Assembly: GCA_020638365.1 (NCBI GenBank)
Contig: JACKIQ010000010.1
Span: forward strand, 1 to 28,084
From: Rhodospirillales bacterium
Lineage (GTDB): Bacteria; Pseudomonadota; Alphaproteobacteria; Micavibrionales; Micavibrionaceae
Direction of reading: 5' to 3'
Length of the DNA stretch: 28,084 bases
The notes beneath the pieces were generated by a model that saw nothing but the letters and a program-made list of their open reading frames with translations, was not told where the DNA came from and made no database searches. Shown one piece after another: positions 7,128-15,120 of this stretch; position 1 is the stretch's first letter; each line of letters opens with the position of its first letter. The translations under genes and the position numbers were made by a program.

Positions 7128-7173
7128 ATTGCTTCTTTATCACCGCGTTTTACGAGGTCCCGATAAAGTCGGA

Positions 7174-7201
7174 ACTATAAGTAATAAGTACGATAAATCA
7201 A
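7174..7201 (-). promoter_or_regulatory. Probable prs promoter
   Basis: On the minus strand TTGATT (7201-7196) and TATAGT (7179-7174, five of six consensus) are 16 bp apart. They lie in the 94-bp gap between pgeF and prs, giving a leader of about 40 nt. Confidence 0.5.
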
Positions 7202-7221
7202 CGTTTTTTTTGCTGCGGCGC

Positions 7222-8025
7222 TTATATTTTTAGGGCTATGACCGCGATCTGACGCCCGTAATCGGACTGTTTCCGATGGGTAGAACGCCGGTAACTGTAA
7301 AAGCTTTTCTCATCGGCGAAGGTATCCAGACCGACATCGTAGCGGGCTTTTATCCCCGCGCACTCCAACCGCCAGAGGACGTAGGACGGAAGGTCGAACA
7401 TCAGATGGCCCGTTTTTTGAGCGGGTTGGAAGAAGCGTTCAGATTCCGGCGCGTGATTTTTAAAGGGGGCGATGAATTCCGCGGATACTTCATACGAGCC
7501 AGGGCCGATGCAGGGGCCAATACAGGCCGATAGGGTTTGCGGGTCCGCGCCCTGCTTCCGCAGGGATTCGAGTGTGGCCTCTACAATCCCTCCAAGCGCG
7601 CCTTTCCAGCCGGCGTGCGCGGCGCCGATAAGGGGGGAGCCGTCCGGCTTCCTAGCGTGAAAGAGGACAGGCGCACAATCGGCGATCAATACTCCGAGCC
7701 CGATACCCGGTTTATCTGCGACCATCGCATCGGCCTGCGGCCTTTGATCCGCAGACCACGCCCGGTCGATACGTAAACAAGTGTTGCCGTGTACCTGATA
7801 GAGGGAAAGCAGGTTTTCAGACTTTATGCCCATTTTTTCGGCAACGCGGGCGCGGTTGCGAGCGATTATCTCCGGATCGTCGTTCGAGCCCAGCCCGCAA
7901 TTCAGACTTTCGAATATGCCCGTACTTTCACCCCCGGACCTTCCAAAAAATCCGTATGCGACCTTCGGATGAAGAGTTTTGGAAAATTGTTGATGCCTGA
8001 AGATTTTAATCTTTTCAGATTTCAT
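7222..8025 (-). CDS. pgeF: Peptidoglycan editing factor PgeF / YfiH-family purine nucleoside phosphorylase
   Basis: 267-aa member of the multicopper-oxidase-like YfiH family. Members have been described as polyphenol oxidases, as purine nucleoside phosphorylase/adenosine deaminases (LACC1-like), and in E. coli as an enzyme that removes miscoupled UDP-MurNAc-L-Ser. The metal-site residues are visible: His in 'YQVHGN', Cys in 'ADCAPVLF' and His in 'AAHAGWKG'. The 'GFFGRSGG' start motif and 'CIGPCIGPGSYEV' are also family features. I prefer the ATG at 8025, 5 nt after the midA stop; an in-frame ATG at 8061 would overlap midA by 32 bp. Neither has a strong ribosome binding site, so coupling to midA is likely. 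Confidence 0.9.
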   Translation of the reverse strand: MKSEKIKIFRHQQFSKTLHPKVAYGFFGRSGGESTGIFESLNCGLGSNDDPEIIARNRARVAEKMGIKSENLLSLYQVHGNTCLRIDRAWSADQRPQADAMVADKPGIGLGVLIADCAPVLFHARKPDGSPLIGAAHAGWKGALGGIVEATLESLRKQGADPQTLSACIGPCIGPGSYEVSAEFIAPFKNHAPESERFFQPAQKTGHLMFDLPSYVLWRLECAGIKARYDVGLDTFADEKSFYSYRRSTHRKQSDYGRQIAVIALKI

Positions 8026-8029
8026 ATTC

Positions 8030-9127
8030 TCAGAACCCGGCCGGGCGGATGGATTTATCATGGCTTACACACAGAACCTTGAAGAGTTGTCCCATTTCTG
8101 AGGGGCTGCTCAGGCGCAGAACTGCCGACTTAATCTCTTGTACCGTATTCTGAGCGCCGATACTATCCTTCATCCCGGCCGATACGGATTGGATCAGCGC
8201 TTCGGAGCGCTGCGCCAGACCGAGAGAAAGCAGGAATCGCCCTTGCGTAACCGGACCGAAGACCTCCGCCCCCTGCTCTCCTGCCTCCCTTGTACAGGTT
8301 TCGAAATTGACGTGAGCCGTGATGTCGGCTTCCCCGATGTTATCAAGGACATCTTCAAACTTATGGTCTTTGAGGGCCTGAAGGGTATCGCCGGGGGCTG
8401 TTTTCATGTAGCCATAATCAATGAACAAGGCCGCGCCGCCGTTTTTTGTCAGGGCAGCGGCGTCCCTGACAAACGCATCCCTCGCCAGGCCGATTTCGCA
8501 GATCGCATTCTCTTCAGGTTCGAACAGAGAGGTATGGGGCAATGAACTGTTTTTCCAAATAAAATGAAACCCCATGTCGATTTTATAATTTACGAACCGT
8601 TCCTTCCATTGCCTGTCCCGCCATGAAAACTGACGAATCGGAAGAGCGTCCAGCAACTCGTTGGCAATGAGGATCAAAGGACGCCCCCTCTGTACGTTTC
8701 TCAGACCCTCAATATTTTCATGGAAATGCGGGCTGTACGTGTGAATTGTTTTTTTCTGTTTTTCTCTAAGGAACGGGCTGGTTTCGATGAGGTGGATTTC
8801 AACGGCCTGCGAAAACCCATGAACAGAGCGGGCTGCGCGCAGGGCGTCAGCCATCAGAGTTCCACGGCCCGGACCGCATTCGGAAAGAATAAAGTTTTCG
8901 GGTTTTCCCATCTGCATCCACAGATCAGCGCACCAGAGGCCGATGAGTTCGCCAAACATCTGGGAGACTTCCGGGGCTGTGGTAAAATCGCCCTTCGCGC
9001 CGAACGGATCGCGGGTTCTGTAATACCCGTGCTCCGGGTGACCGAGCGCCATCTCCATGAAGGTTTCCAGACTGACCGGGCCTTCGTTTTCGATTTTGCC
9101 AATCAGGATTTTTTCAATCGGGGTCAT
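8030..9127 (-). CDS. SAM-dependent methyltransferase, MidA/NDUFAF7 family
   Basis: 365-aa class I methyltransferase of the DUF185 family. In eukaryotes NDUFAF7/MidA methylates an arginine of the complex I subunit NDUFS2, and alphaproteobacterial homologues are presumed to do the same. Visible signatures are 'YYRTRDPFGAKGDFTTAPE', the SAM-binding 'SECGPGRGTLMAD' and 'IANELLDALPIRQF'. The frame stays open 139 codons further upstream, but that part lies in another frame of lgt and looks like non-coding translation. The true ATG at 9127 overlaps the lgt TGA as ATGA and gives the usual length. It lies between lgt and pgeF, a common order in this bacterial class. Confidence 0.92.
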   Translation of the reverse strand: MTPIEKILIGKIENEGPVSLETFMEMALGHPEHGYYRTRDPFGAKGDFTTAPEVSQMFGELIGLWCADLWMQMGKPENFILSECGPGRGTLMADALRAARSVHGFSQAVEIHLIETSPFLREKQKKTIHTYSPHFHENIEGLRNVQRGRPLILIANELLDALPIRQFSWRDRQWKERFVNYKIDMGFHFIWKNSSLPHTSLFEPEENAICEIGLARDAFVRDAAALTKNGGAALFIDYGYMKTAPGDTLQALKDHKFEDVLDNIGEADITAHVNFETCTREAGEQGAEVFGPVTQGRFLLSLGLAQRSEALIQSVSAGMKDSIGAQNTVQEIKSAVLRLSSPSEMGQLFKVLCVSHDKSIRPAGF

Positions 9128-9948
9128 CGGTTTTCGACCGCGATGCCAGAACGCACACGCCAGATTACCGCGGCACCGAGGAGGATCATGGGCAGGCAGA
9201 GAATCTGCCCCATCGTGATTGCGCCAACAATGTACCCGATCTGAACATCCGGTTCGCGGAAATTTTCGACAAACAGGCGGGAGACGCCATACCCGACGAG
9301 AAAGACGCCAGAAACCAAGCCGGGGCGTTCGCGGACGGCGGGCTTGCGGATGAGAAATGCAAGGAGGAGAAACAACAGCGCACCTTCGAGTGCGGCTTCG
9401 TAGATCTGGCTCGGGTGGCGGGGCCGGCCACTGCCGTCCGGGAAGATCACGCCCCACGAAACGTCGGTAAAACGCCCGTACAGCTCTGCGTTCACAAAAT
9501 TGGCCAACCGACCGAAAAACAGACCTATAGGGGCGCAGGCGCAAACGATATCGGAGAGATTAAGAAAGGAAATCCCCTTTTTCCTGGCAAACAGAAACAT
9601 CGCCAGAAGGACCCCCAGAAGACCCCCGTGGAAGGACATTCCCCCTTTCCAGACCATGAATATCTCAGGTGGATTATGAAGGAAGTTTTCCGGGTTGTAG
9701 AACAGCACATAACCCAGCCGCCCCCCGGCGACAATACCGATCACGGCCCATGTTATAAAATCGTCTATATCCGAAGGAGAGGGGCGGAGGGCTGGCTTTC
9801 CCTCCCCCGGCTGCGCCCTTGCCGCGAGATGCAATGCATAGCGCCAGCCCAGAATGATTCCTATCATATAGGACAGGGCGTACCAGCGTACGGCGAGCGG
9901 CCCGATGGAAAAGGCGATAGGGTCGATATCGGGGAATTGAATGGCCAT
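9124..9948 (-). CDS. lgt: Phosphatidylglycerol-prolipoprotein diacylglyceryl transferase
   Basis: 274-aa inner-membrane enzyme that transfers diacylglyceryl from phosphatidylglycerol to the lipobox cysteine of prolipoproteins. It has about seven hydrophobic segments, the early 'GPLAVRWYALSYMIG' motif, 'GGMSFHGGLLG' containing the important histidine, and the Lgt signature 'GRLANFVNAELYGR'. Length is typical. It is the first gene of the minus-strand cluster; the promoter should lie in the 147-bp gap shared with the divergent ubiK gene, although I could not pick out a convincing one. Its stop overlaps the midA start. Confidence 0.96.
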   Translation of the reverse strand: MAIQFPDIDPIAFSIGPLAVRWYALSYMIGIILGWRYALHLAARAQPGEGKPALRPSPSDIDDFITWAVIGIVAGGRLGYVLFYNPENFLHNPPEIFMVWKGGMSFHGGLLGVLLAMFLFARKKGISFLNLSDIVCACAPIGLFFGRLANFVNAELYGRFTDVSWGVIFPDGSGRPRHPSQIYEAALEGALLFLLLAFLIRKPAVRERPGLVSGVFLVGYGVSRLFVENFREPDVQIGYIVGAITMGQILCLPMILLGAAVIWRVRSGIAVENR

Positions 9949-10095
9949 GGGAATTTATCCGCCTGCATGAGGCTTTTGTAAACCCTTATTTTCAAGGAAA
10001 CGGGGGAGAAAAACGGCTGATTCTCTTAATAATCTTGCAAAATTACTTCGGCCATGTTACCTACTCGCGCAAATTAGAGAAAAGGCCGGAACGAC

Positions 10096-10416
10096 ATGGT
10101 TTCGCGGGAAAAAATTCTGGATGATCTGGCGCGTGTCGCTGGGGGAGCGGCGACCCTTCTGGGTGAAGCCGGAAAGCAGGCCAACGAAAGTTTCCGCAAT
10201 CGCATCGACCAATTCGCGCAGGGGGCCGATCTCGTCCCGCGCAAGGATTTTGACCGGCTGGAACTGATGCTCGAGTCCGCCCTTGAAGAGGTTGAGGCCC
10301 TTAAGATGCGGGTTGAGTCTCTGGAGGGTTCGACGAAGGGAAAAGCCAAGGCCAAAAAGCTGAAAGCCGGGAAAAGAACGACCCCGAACAAAGCAAAAAA
10401 GGCTAAAAGGGCGTGA
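10096..10416 (+). CDS. ubiK: UbiK/BMFP-domain accessory factor
   Basis: 106-aa protein of the UbiK (YqiC) family, small trimeric coiled-coil proteins that support aerobic ubiquinone synthesis by helping the Ubi complex with lipids. The family pattern is clear: 'ILDDLARVAGGAATLLGEAG', then 'DLVPRKDFDRLELMLESALE' and a heptad coiled coil (about residues 50-76). The tail (about 79-106) is almost entirely lysine, alanine and arginine, a feature of many BMFP proteins. The ATG follows a GGA-containing site. It is transcribed away from lgt and toward ybjN. Two other ubiquinone-linked features, midA nearby and ubiE about 9 kb downstream, make the role plausible. Confidence 0.83.
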   Translation: MVSREKILDDLARVAGGAATLLGEAGKQANESFRNRIDQFAQGADLVPRKDFDRLELMLESALEEVEALKMRVESLEGSTKGKAKAKKLKAGKRTTPNKAKKAKRA

Positions 10417-10484
10417 TGTTATTCTTGGAAGTTAATTTATTATCGGGTTTCATATCGAGTCGAGTTAAGGGGTAAGTAAAAGCG

Positions 10485-10988
10485 ATGGTTGGACGAACGG
10501 AAAGCGCATCAAGCGCACTCAATCCTCTGGATAATGTTGAAGAACTTCTCTGCGATCAGAACTGGATTTACGACCGCACGGACGATGACTGCCTGCGCGT
10601 TCAGGTGAAAGGACGTTCGTGCAATTACCAGCTTCTTTTCATCTGGCAGAGAAACCTCAGCGCCTTGCAATTCTCCTGCGAATTCGAGATGAAGCTGGCC
10701 CCGGAAAACATGACCGCCGCCAGTTCCGCGCTTCTTGATATGAACGAGGAATCATGGATGGGGCATTTCGAGATCGCCCGCAAATCGCTTGTCCCGAGTT
10801 ACCGGCAGACCTGCCTGCTGCGCGGTTATGAGTTCGGTGAGGACAATGCCTATTTTGAGGATCTTATTGACATTTCCCTTGCCCACTGCGAGCGTTTTTA
10901 CCCGGTTTTCCACCTGCTGTCGCAATCTGGAGGCGCCAATTCGGACGCGCTTTCCCTTGCCCTGATGGAGACCGCAGGGGAGTCCTAA
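10485..10988 (+). CDS. YbjN domain-containing protein
   Basis: 167-aa soluble protein of the YbjN family (type III secretion chaperone-like fold). E. coli YbjN affects motility, stress responses and fimbriae, but the molecular role is unresolved. The family core is visible as 'NWIYDRTDDDCLRVQVKG', a central 'LQFSCEFEMKLAPEN' strand pair and 'MNEESWMGHFEIARKSL'. In Alphaproteobacteria this gene commonly lies beside proC, as here (23-bp gap). It is probably in one transcript with ubiK and proC. The AAGGGG upstream is a little far from the ATG. Confidence 0.85.
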   Translation: MVGRTESASSALNPLDNVEELLCDQNWIYDRTDDDCLRVQVKGRSCNYQLLFIWQRNLSALQFSCEFEMKLAPENMTAASSALLDMNEESWMGHFEIARKSLVPSYRQTCLLRGYEFGEDNAYFEDLIDISLAHCERFYPVFHLLSQSGGANSDALSLALMETAGES

Positions 10989-11011
10989 AACTCTTTTCTA
11001 CGAGGCCGTAC

Positions 11012-11842
11012 ATGACCGTTACGGACGATTCGCCGATTGATACGCTGCTTCTGTGCGGTTGCGGCAAGATGGGTTCGGCCCTTCTTGAGCGGTGGCTGGA
11101 AGAGGAACTGGCCGAAAATTTTGTGGTTGTCGATCCCGCCCCCCTGCCCGCCCAGTTCTCCGATAATCCCCGAGTTAAAGGTTATACCGCGCTCCCTTCG
11201 ACATTTCACAAGGATCCGGATGTGGTGGTGATCGCGGTCAAACCCCAGATTCTGAACGGTGTTTTACAGACATTCAAGGCTTGCGGGTTTTCCCGGTCTC
11301 TTTATCTCTCCATAGCGGCAGGCAAGCCCATCAGGATTTTCGAGGATATTCTTGGCAGCCAGGCACCGATCGTCCGGAGCATGCCCAACACGCCCGCCTC
11401 TATCGGACGAGGGGTTATCGCAGCCGTTGCCAACGGCGCAGCCCAAGACAGGCACAAGGCAACCGCCGGAAAGCTGTTACGCTGCTCCGGCATGCTGGTC
11501 TGGCTTGAGAATGAGGTTCTTATGGATGCGGTGACAGCGCTTTCGGGAAGCGGTCCGGCTTATGTCTTTCTTCTTATCGAGTCCCTTGCAAAGGCGGGGG
11601 AAAAACTCGGCCTGCCGCCCGATACGTCCATGAAGCTCGCGCGGCAGACCGTGATCGGCAGCGCAGCCCTTGCGGAAACTCTGGCGGATGTCCCCGCTTC
11701 GCAACTCCGGCAGAACGTCACCAGCCCCGGCGGAACAACGGAGGCTGCTCTGGACGTTCTGATGAGCGACGCCGCTTTACAAAAGCTTCTGGACGCCGCC
11801 CTTCGTGCCGCACGGGATCGCGGGAAAGCTCTCAGCCAGTAA
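11012..11842 (+). CDS. proC: Pyrroline-5-carboxylate reductase
   Basis: 276-aa enzyme for the last step of proline synthesis, reducing pyrroline-5-carboxylate with NAD(P)H. The Rossmann motif is CGCGKMG at residues 15-21. 'AVKPQ' follows, then 'SMPNTPASIGRG', 'ALSGSGPAYVF' and the P5CR signature 'TSPGGTTEAALDVL'. Length is normal. GAGG lies 6 nt before the ATG. It is the last gene of the ubiK-ybjN-proC unit and ends at a hairpin terminator. Confidence 0.95.
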   Translation: MTVTDDSPIDTLLLCGCGKMGSALLERWLEEELAENFVVVDPAPLPAQFSDNPRVKGYTALPSTFHKDPDVVVIAVKPQILNGVLQTFKACGFSRSLYLSIAAGKPIRIFEDILGSQAPIVRSMPNTPASIGRGVIAAVANGAAQDRHKATAGKLLRCSGMLVWLENEVLMDAVTALSGSGPAYVFLLIESLAKAGEKLGLPPDTSMKLARQTVIGSAALAETLADVPASQLRQNVTSPGGTTEAALDVLMSDAALQKLLDAALRAARDRGKALSQ

Positions 11843-11852
11843 TTCGCCCAAT

Positions 11853-11884
11853 AAAAAAGAGCCTTCTTTGGAGAGGCTCTCTTT
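11853..11884. terminator. Bidirectional terminator between proC and mucR
   Basis: AGAGCCT (11858-11864) and AGGCTCT (11874-11880) form a 7-bp stem with a 9-nt loop, with A6 on the left side and CTTT on the right. It lies between convergent genes and can serve mucR (poly-T in its direction) better than proC. Confidence 0.7.
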
Positions 11885-11909
11885 GAAACCTTTAGTCTTT
11901 CAGGCGCAC

Positions 11910-12314
11910 TCAGCGACCGCGCGTTCCCAGACCGATATCCTTGGCCAGCTTGCTGCGGCGGCGCGCGTAGTTCGGAGCGACCATCGGGTAGTCTGCTGGG
12001 AGCCCCCAGCGTTCCCGGTATTCTTCGGGGCTCATGTTGTAAGCGGTCTTAAGGTGACGCTTGAGCATCTTGAGCTTTTTTCCGTCTTCCAGACAGATTA
12101 TGAAGTCCGGCGTTACGGAACGCTTGATCGGAACGGCGGGTTGCGGGCGGTCAGCCAGACCTACTGTTTCGTTATTCAGGTTCGATACGGTTTTGTACAC
12201 CTGCTCGATTACCGCAGGAACCTCCCCTGCCGAGAGGGTATTGTTGGAAAGATATGCCGACACGATTTCCGTGGTCATAGCCAGTAGTTCTTCACGCCCG
12301 ATCGTTTCATTCAT
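11910..12314 (-). CDS. mucR: MucR/Ros-family transcriptional regulator
   Basis: 134-aa zinc-finger-like regulator of the Ros/MucR family, which in Alphaproteobacteria binds A+T-rich DNA with TpA steps and often represses its own gene. 'TTEIVSAYLSNN' at the N-terminus and 'EEYRERWGLPADYPMVAPNYA' are hallmark blocks. The finger reads CLED...KRHLKTAY: Cys, Asp and first His are present, but the position of the second His is Ala (A91). I prefer the start at 12314 because AAGG lies 7 nt upstream and the N-terminus then matches the family; an in-frame ATG at 12347 adds 11 residues. The segment upstream (12421-12476) is very A+T-rich, a plausible self-binding site. Confidence 0.93.
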   Translation of the reverse strand: MNETIGREELLAMTTEIVSAYLSNNTLSAGEVPAVIEQVYKTVSNLNNETVGLADRPQPAVPIKRSVTPDFIICLEDGKKLKMLKRHLKTAYNMSPEEYRERWGLPADYPMVAPNYARRRSKLAKDIGLGTRGR

Positions 12315-12420
12315 TTTTTCTGCCTTGATTTCAACCATTATACTCATCCGTATGCTTTGTGATATTTAAAGGGCCTGTCGCCCGCTAAGAAAATATCCAC
12401 AAATTGCTGACGCTTGCAAG

Positions 12421-12476
12421 GAAAATCAGAATATTTTTTTTACGATTATTTTCCGTTTATTACGTAATTATATTAC
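12421..12476. promoter_or_regulatory. A+T-rich segment upstream of mucR, possible MucR binding site
   Basis: A markedly A+T-rich stretch with T8 and several TpA steps lies between the end of tsaB and mucR, about 105-160 bp upstream of the mucR start. MucR proteins are known to prefer such DNA and to self-regulate. The assignment is inference. Confidence 0.3.
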
Positions 12477-13169
12477 CGTTTTTTTCGGGAGCGTTACGTC
12501 CGGGGCGCGAAGGTATAGGGGGTCTGTATCGAGTGTCCGGCTCTCACAGGGTGACACGCTCATTTTGTTTCTCGCGCAGGAAGCAATGGCGGCTGGAGCG
12601 CAGGTCCAAATATCCAAGGTTTGCCATGACGCTTTCTTACCGGATTCACCGATAAAACGCTGCACGGCATCGCCGATGAGAAGACAGTCGGCATAGTTTT
12701 CGAGTTCCTCAAGCATTTTTTCCAGAGACCATGAAGCGCCAGGCATTGCCGGATTTCCCGTCCTGTCATACATACGGATGTAATAATCGCTGCGCTTGGT
12801 TTCAATGAGCACGGCAGCCGGCGTTTCGATCTTTTTCATCTGGCCGGCTGTTTTTATCAATGCGTCGAATGTTTCAACCCCGATCGCGGGGATTTTCAGC
12901 GTCATGGCCAAAGCCCTAGCCGTCGCAAGACCGATGCGCAGGCCGGTAAAAGCGCCTGGCCCGCGTGTTACCGCTATCGCGGCGAGGTCCGGGTAATCGG
13001 CGTCAGCCTCTTTCAACGCCTGTTCGATCATCGGCACGAGGCGTTCGGCCTGACCCGCGGTCATGATTTCATGCAACGAGGAAAGCGTTTTTCCCGTTTG
13101 CGCGTCAACCACGCCGACCGCGCAACCGCCCATCGCCGTATCCAGCGCCAAAATGTGGCTACCCGTCAT
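12468..13169 (-). CDS. tsaB: tRNA threonylcarbamoyladenosine biosynthesis protein TsaB
   Basis: 233-aa ASKHA-fold protein that partners TsaD in making t6A37 of ANN-decoding tRNAs. The start 'ILALDTAMGGCAVGVVD', then 'QAERLVPMIEQAL', 'IAVTRGPGAFTGLRIGLATA' and 'GVETFDAL' are in family order. The open frame extends to 13274, but those 35 residues lie inside nifU in another frame. The ATG at 13169 overlaps the nifU TGA as ATGA. The C-terminal part after about residue 150 is less conserved, as usual. rimI, which often follows tsaB, is not in the 120-bp gap before mucR. Confidence 0.93.
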   Translation of the reverse strand: MTGSHILALDTAMGGCAVGVVDAQTGKTLSSLHEIMTAGQAERLVPMIEQALKEADADYPDLAAIAVTRGPGAFTGLRIGLATARALAMTLKIPAIGVETFDALIKTAGQMKKIETPAAVLIETKRSDYYIRMYDRTGNPAMPGASWSLEKMLEELENYADCLLIGDAVQRFIGESGKKASWQTLDIWTCAPAAIASCARNKMSVSPCESRTLDTDPLYLRAPDVTLPKKTVI

Positions 13170-13747
13170 GCCCAGTCGTTCTCCCCGGCGGCGCGGACTT
13201 CCGTGACTTCGGGAATATAGTGGCGGAGCATTTTTTCGATCCCGCTTTTCAGGGTCATTGTCGCGCTGGGGCAACCCGAGCAGGCGCCGCGCATCTGGAG
13301 GGTTACGATCCCGCCCTGAAAGGATTCAAAAACAATATCGCCGCCATCCATGGCTACCATCGGGCGAACCCGCGTTTCAATCAGTTCACGAATCTGCAGG
13401 GAGATTTCATCGTCTTCATTTCCGTTATCAGGTTTATCCAGACCTTCATGGGGCGCGTATGCGGGATCGAGAACGGGCGCGCCCGTCGAGAAATGATCCA
13501 TCAGAACTCCTAGAACCATGGGCTTCAGGACGTTCCAGTCGGTATCCTCCGCCTTGCTGACCGCTATGTACTCTCCGGCCACAAGGATACGTTTTACGCC
13601 CTGAAGGGAGAAAAGCCTCTGCGCCAGAGGAGATGGTCCAGATTGATCGGGGGCGGAAAATTCCACGGTTCCCGATTCCAGAACCGTCTGCCCGGGCAGA
13701 AACTTAATCGTTGAGGGATTGGGAGTCGTTTCGGTCTGTATAAACAT
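13166..13747 (-). CDS. NifU/Nfu-family iron-sulfur cluster carrier
   Basis: 193-aa protein of the NFU1 type. An N-terminal Nfu domain (about residues 1-90, beginning 'MFIQTETTPNPSTIKFLPG') is joined through an acidic linker (about 100-114) to a C-terminal NifU domain. The latter has the cluster-binding CSGC motif (C156, C159) in 'MRGACSGCPSATMTLK' and the preceding 'VRPMVAMDGGDI'. It accepts 4Fe-4S clusters and delivers them to enzymes. The frame is open to 13813, but the ATG at 13747 has AAGGA upstream and matches the family's MFIQTE start. It lies between uspA and tsaB, coupled to tsaB by ATGA. Confidence 0.95.
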   Translation of the reverse strand: MFIQTETTPNPSTIKFLPGQTVLESGTVEFSAPDQSGPSPLAQRLFSLQGVKRILVAGEYIAVSKAEDTDWNVLKPMVLGVLMDHFSTGAPVLDPAYAPHEGLDKPDNGNEDDEISLQIRELIETRVRPMVAMDGGDIVFESFQGGIVTLQMRGACSGCPSATMTLKSGIEKMLRHYIPEVTEVRAAGENDWA

Positions 13748-13819
13748 CGCTGTCCTTCGCCATTTTTTCCGTCGCGAGGGGCAAGATTTAGCGCGATCAC
13801 GCCATAAATTCAAGTTTGT

Positions 13820-14284
13820 TCATATTTCGAGATGACCGGGGACAATCAGCAGCGGCACGCGCAACCGCGCCAGACCCTTGCCCGCGAAGTAGGTCACAAG
13901 CGGTCCGGGGCTGGACGAGTTTGAATCGCCACCCAGAATCAGCATACGGATGTCGGGATACCTTTCGATCGTGTCGAGGACAGCCTCGCTGCGGCTTCCC
14001 TCCTCTATGCAGACCATGGGTAACAGCCCCGTGCGTTCTGTTATCCTGCCGGCGGCCTGCCAGATCATCTTTTCGGCCTGATCCCGTCTTTCCTTTCTCA
14101 TTTTTCCTTCGACACCGACCCAGTGACCGATCTGGTCGATCTCTATCACATTCAGAAGTGCGAGCTGCCCGTTATTGGCCTTGGCGAAATCGGAAGCATA
14201 ATCAATGGCGACCGAGAATTCCGCCGTATCATCGACGACCAGCAGGTAAATTCCCCCTATTTTCCTGTTCTTTTTCCGGCTCAT
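13820..14284 (-). CDS. Universal stress protein (UspA) family
   Basis: 154-aa single-domain Usp. The fold is visible as a first strand 'GIYLLVVDDTAEF', alpha/beta repeats, 'VCIEEGSRSEAVLDTIERYP', 'IRMLILGGDSNSSSPGPLV' and the C-terminal 'LARLRVPLLIVPGHLEI'. The ATP-binding pattern G-x2-G-x9-G-S/T is not clearly present, so it may belong to the non-nucleotide-binding group. It is upstream of nifU on the same strand with a 72-bp gap, a neighbourhood I recall from other Rhodospirillales. The N-terminus is very basic (SRKKNRK). Confidence 0.88.
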   Translation of the reverse strand: MSRKKNRKIGGIYLLVVDDTAEFSVAIDYASDFAKANNGQLALLNVIEIDQIGHWVGVEGKMRKERRDQAEKMIWQAAGRITERTGLLPMVCIEEGSRSEAVLDTIERYPDIRMLILGGDSNSSSPGPLVTYFAGKGLARLRVPLLIVPGHLEI

Positions 14285-14349
14285 ATCCTCTTTCCTTCCT
14301 GCGAATCTACATCAAAAATATGTCTTTAAATAGTTAAGCGCCTTTTCCA

Positions 14350-15120
14350 TCAGGGCCTTACGCGAATAATTCCTACGAACCAGCCGCTGGCCAGCGAAAG
14401 GAGGATGCTGACGAACGCGTATAGCGGCGCGCTATTATGCGCGGAATTGTAGACAAAGGCGTTCAATCCCACCTGTTCGACCTTCAGGAGGTCCGTGTCT
14501 CTTTCGACTATTTTACCGTCTTTAATCAGAAAACTATGGATTTTATATATTCCCGTCGGCGCATTCGTAGGAAGAGCAAAGCGCGTCCGGAAGAAATAGT
14601 CATTAATGAAGCGGATCTTTTCCGGGCCTTCGGGAAAAAGATCTTTGGCGCGCATGGTTTTTATCAGCGCCGCCTGATAAGAACTGGCATTCGTGTCGTC
14701 GCTTTTCATAACGGCCTTTCCCAGCATCATCTCATCGACCCCCAGCCCGGCCTCCTGAGGAATATCCCGATTTTCAAATACTTCCCCGTCGCTGTGGGTG
14801 TAGGCGTAGTAAAGGGGAACCTTTCTGAACTTGATGCCGTAGCGGTTTATCCATGCCCCGAACAGTTGCGCCTTTTTCCAGACGATCACGTCCTCCTCCG
14901 GTCCCTTAACAATAACCGCTACGTCGGTGAACTTGTCGCGGCGGTGCCCGAATACCTCGATATGTGCGCCGGAAAATCCGGACGTGACATCTATATGGTC
15001 GAAGGCGAGTTCAATACTGAGCACCTTTCGAGGAGGAGGAGTTTCTTCCTGAGCGCGAGCCTTTACCGGCCAAAGGGCGGAGATCAGGAGGAGATATATC
15101 AGGGAAACGATCACTCTCAT
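14350..15120 (-). CDS. TIGR02186-family membrane-anchored periplasmic protein
   Basis: 256-aa protein with a signal peptide (hydrophobic residues 3-17, likely cut after 'ARAQ' near 24), a periplasmic beta-rich domain and one C-terminal membrane helix (about 230-252). It fits the 'alphaproteobacterial TM protein' family TIGR02186. Recognisable blocks are 'VTSGFSGAHIEVFGH', 'VAVIVKGPEEDVIVWKK' and 'FRTRFALPTNAPTGIYKIH'. The function is unknown. It overlaps the upstream TSUP permease gene as ATGA, so the two are translated together and probably act together, perhaps in sulfur-compound export. That role is inference from the pairing. Confidence 0.85.
   Translation of the reverse strand: MRVIVSLIYLLLISALWPVKARAQEETPPPRKVLSIELAFDHIDVTSGFSGAHIEVFGHRRDKFTDVAVIVKGPEEDVIVWKKAQLFGAWINRYGIKFRKVPLYYAYTHSDGEVFENRDIPQEAGLGVDEMMLGKAVMKSDDTNASSYQAALIKTMRAKDLFPEGPEKIRFINDYFFRTRFALPTNAPTGIYKIHSFLIKDGKIVERDTDLLKVEQVGLNAFVYNSAHNSAPLYAFVSILLSLASGWFVGIIRVRP

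Noticed and set aside
9128..9544. 139-codon upstream extension of the MidA frame
   Set aside because: It lies in another frame of lgt, its arginine/proline-rich composition is typical of out-of-frame translation, and the ATGA start at 9127 gives the family length.
13170..13274. 35-codon upstream extension of tsaB
   Set aside because: It lies inside nifU in another frame and does not resemble the TsaB family, which begins at the ILALDT strand.
13748..13819. Possible promoter between uspA and nifU (TTGAAT, 17 bp, TAAATC)
   Set aside because: The -10 box matches the consensus at only three positions, and the genes can be served by read-through.
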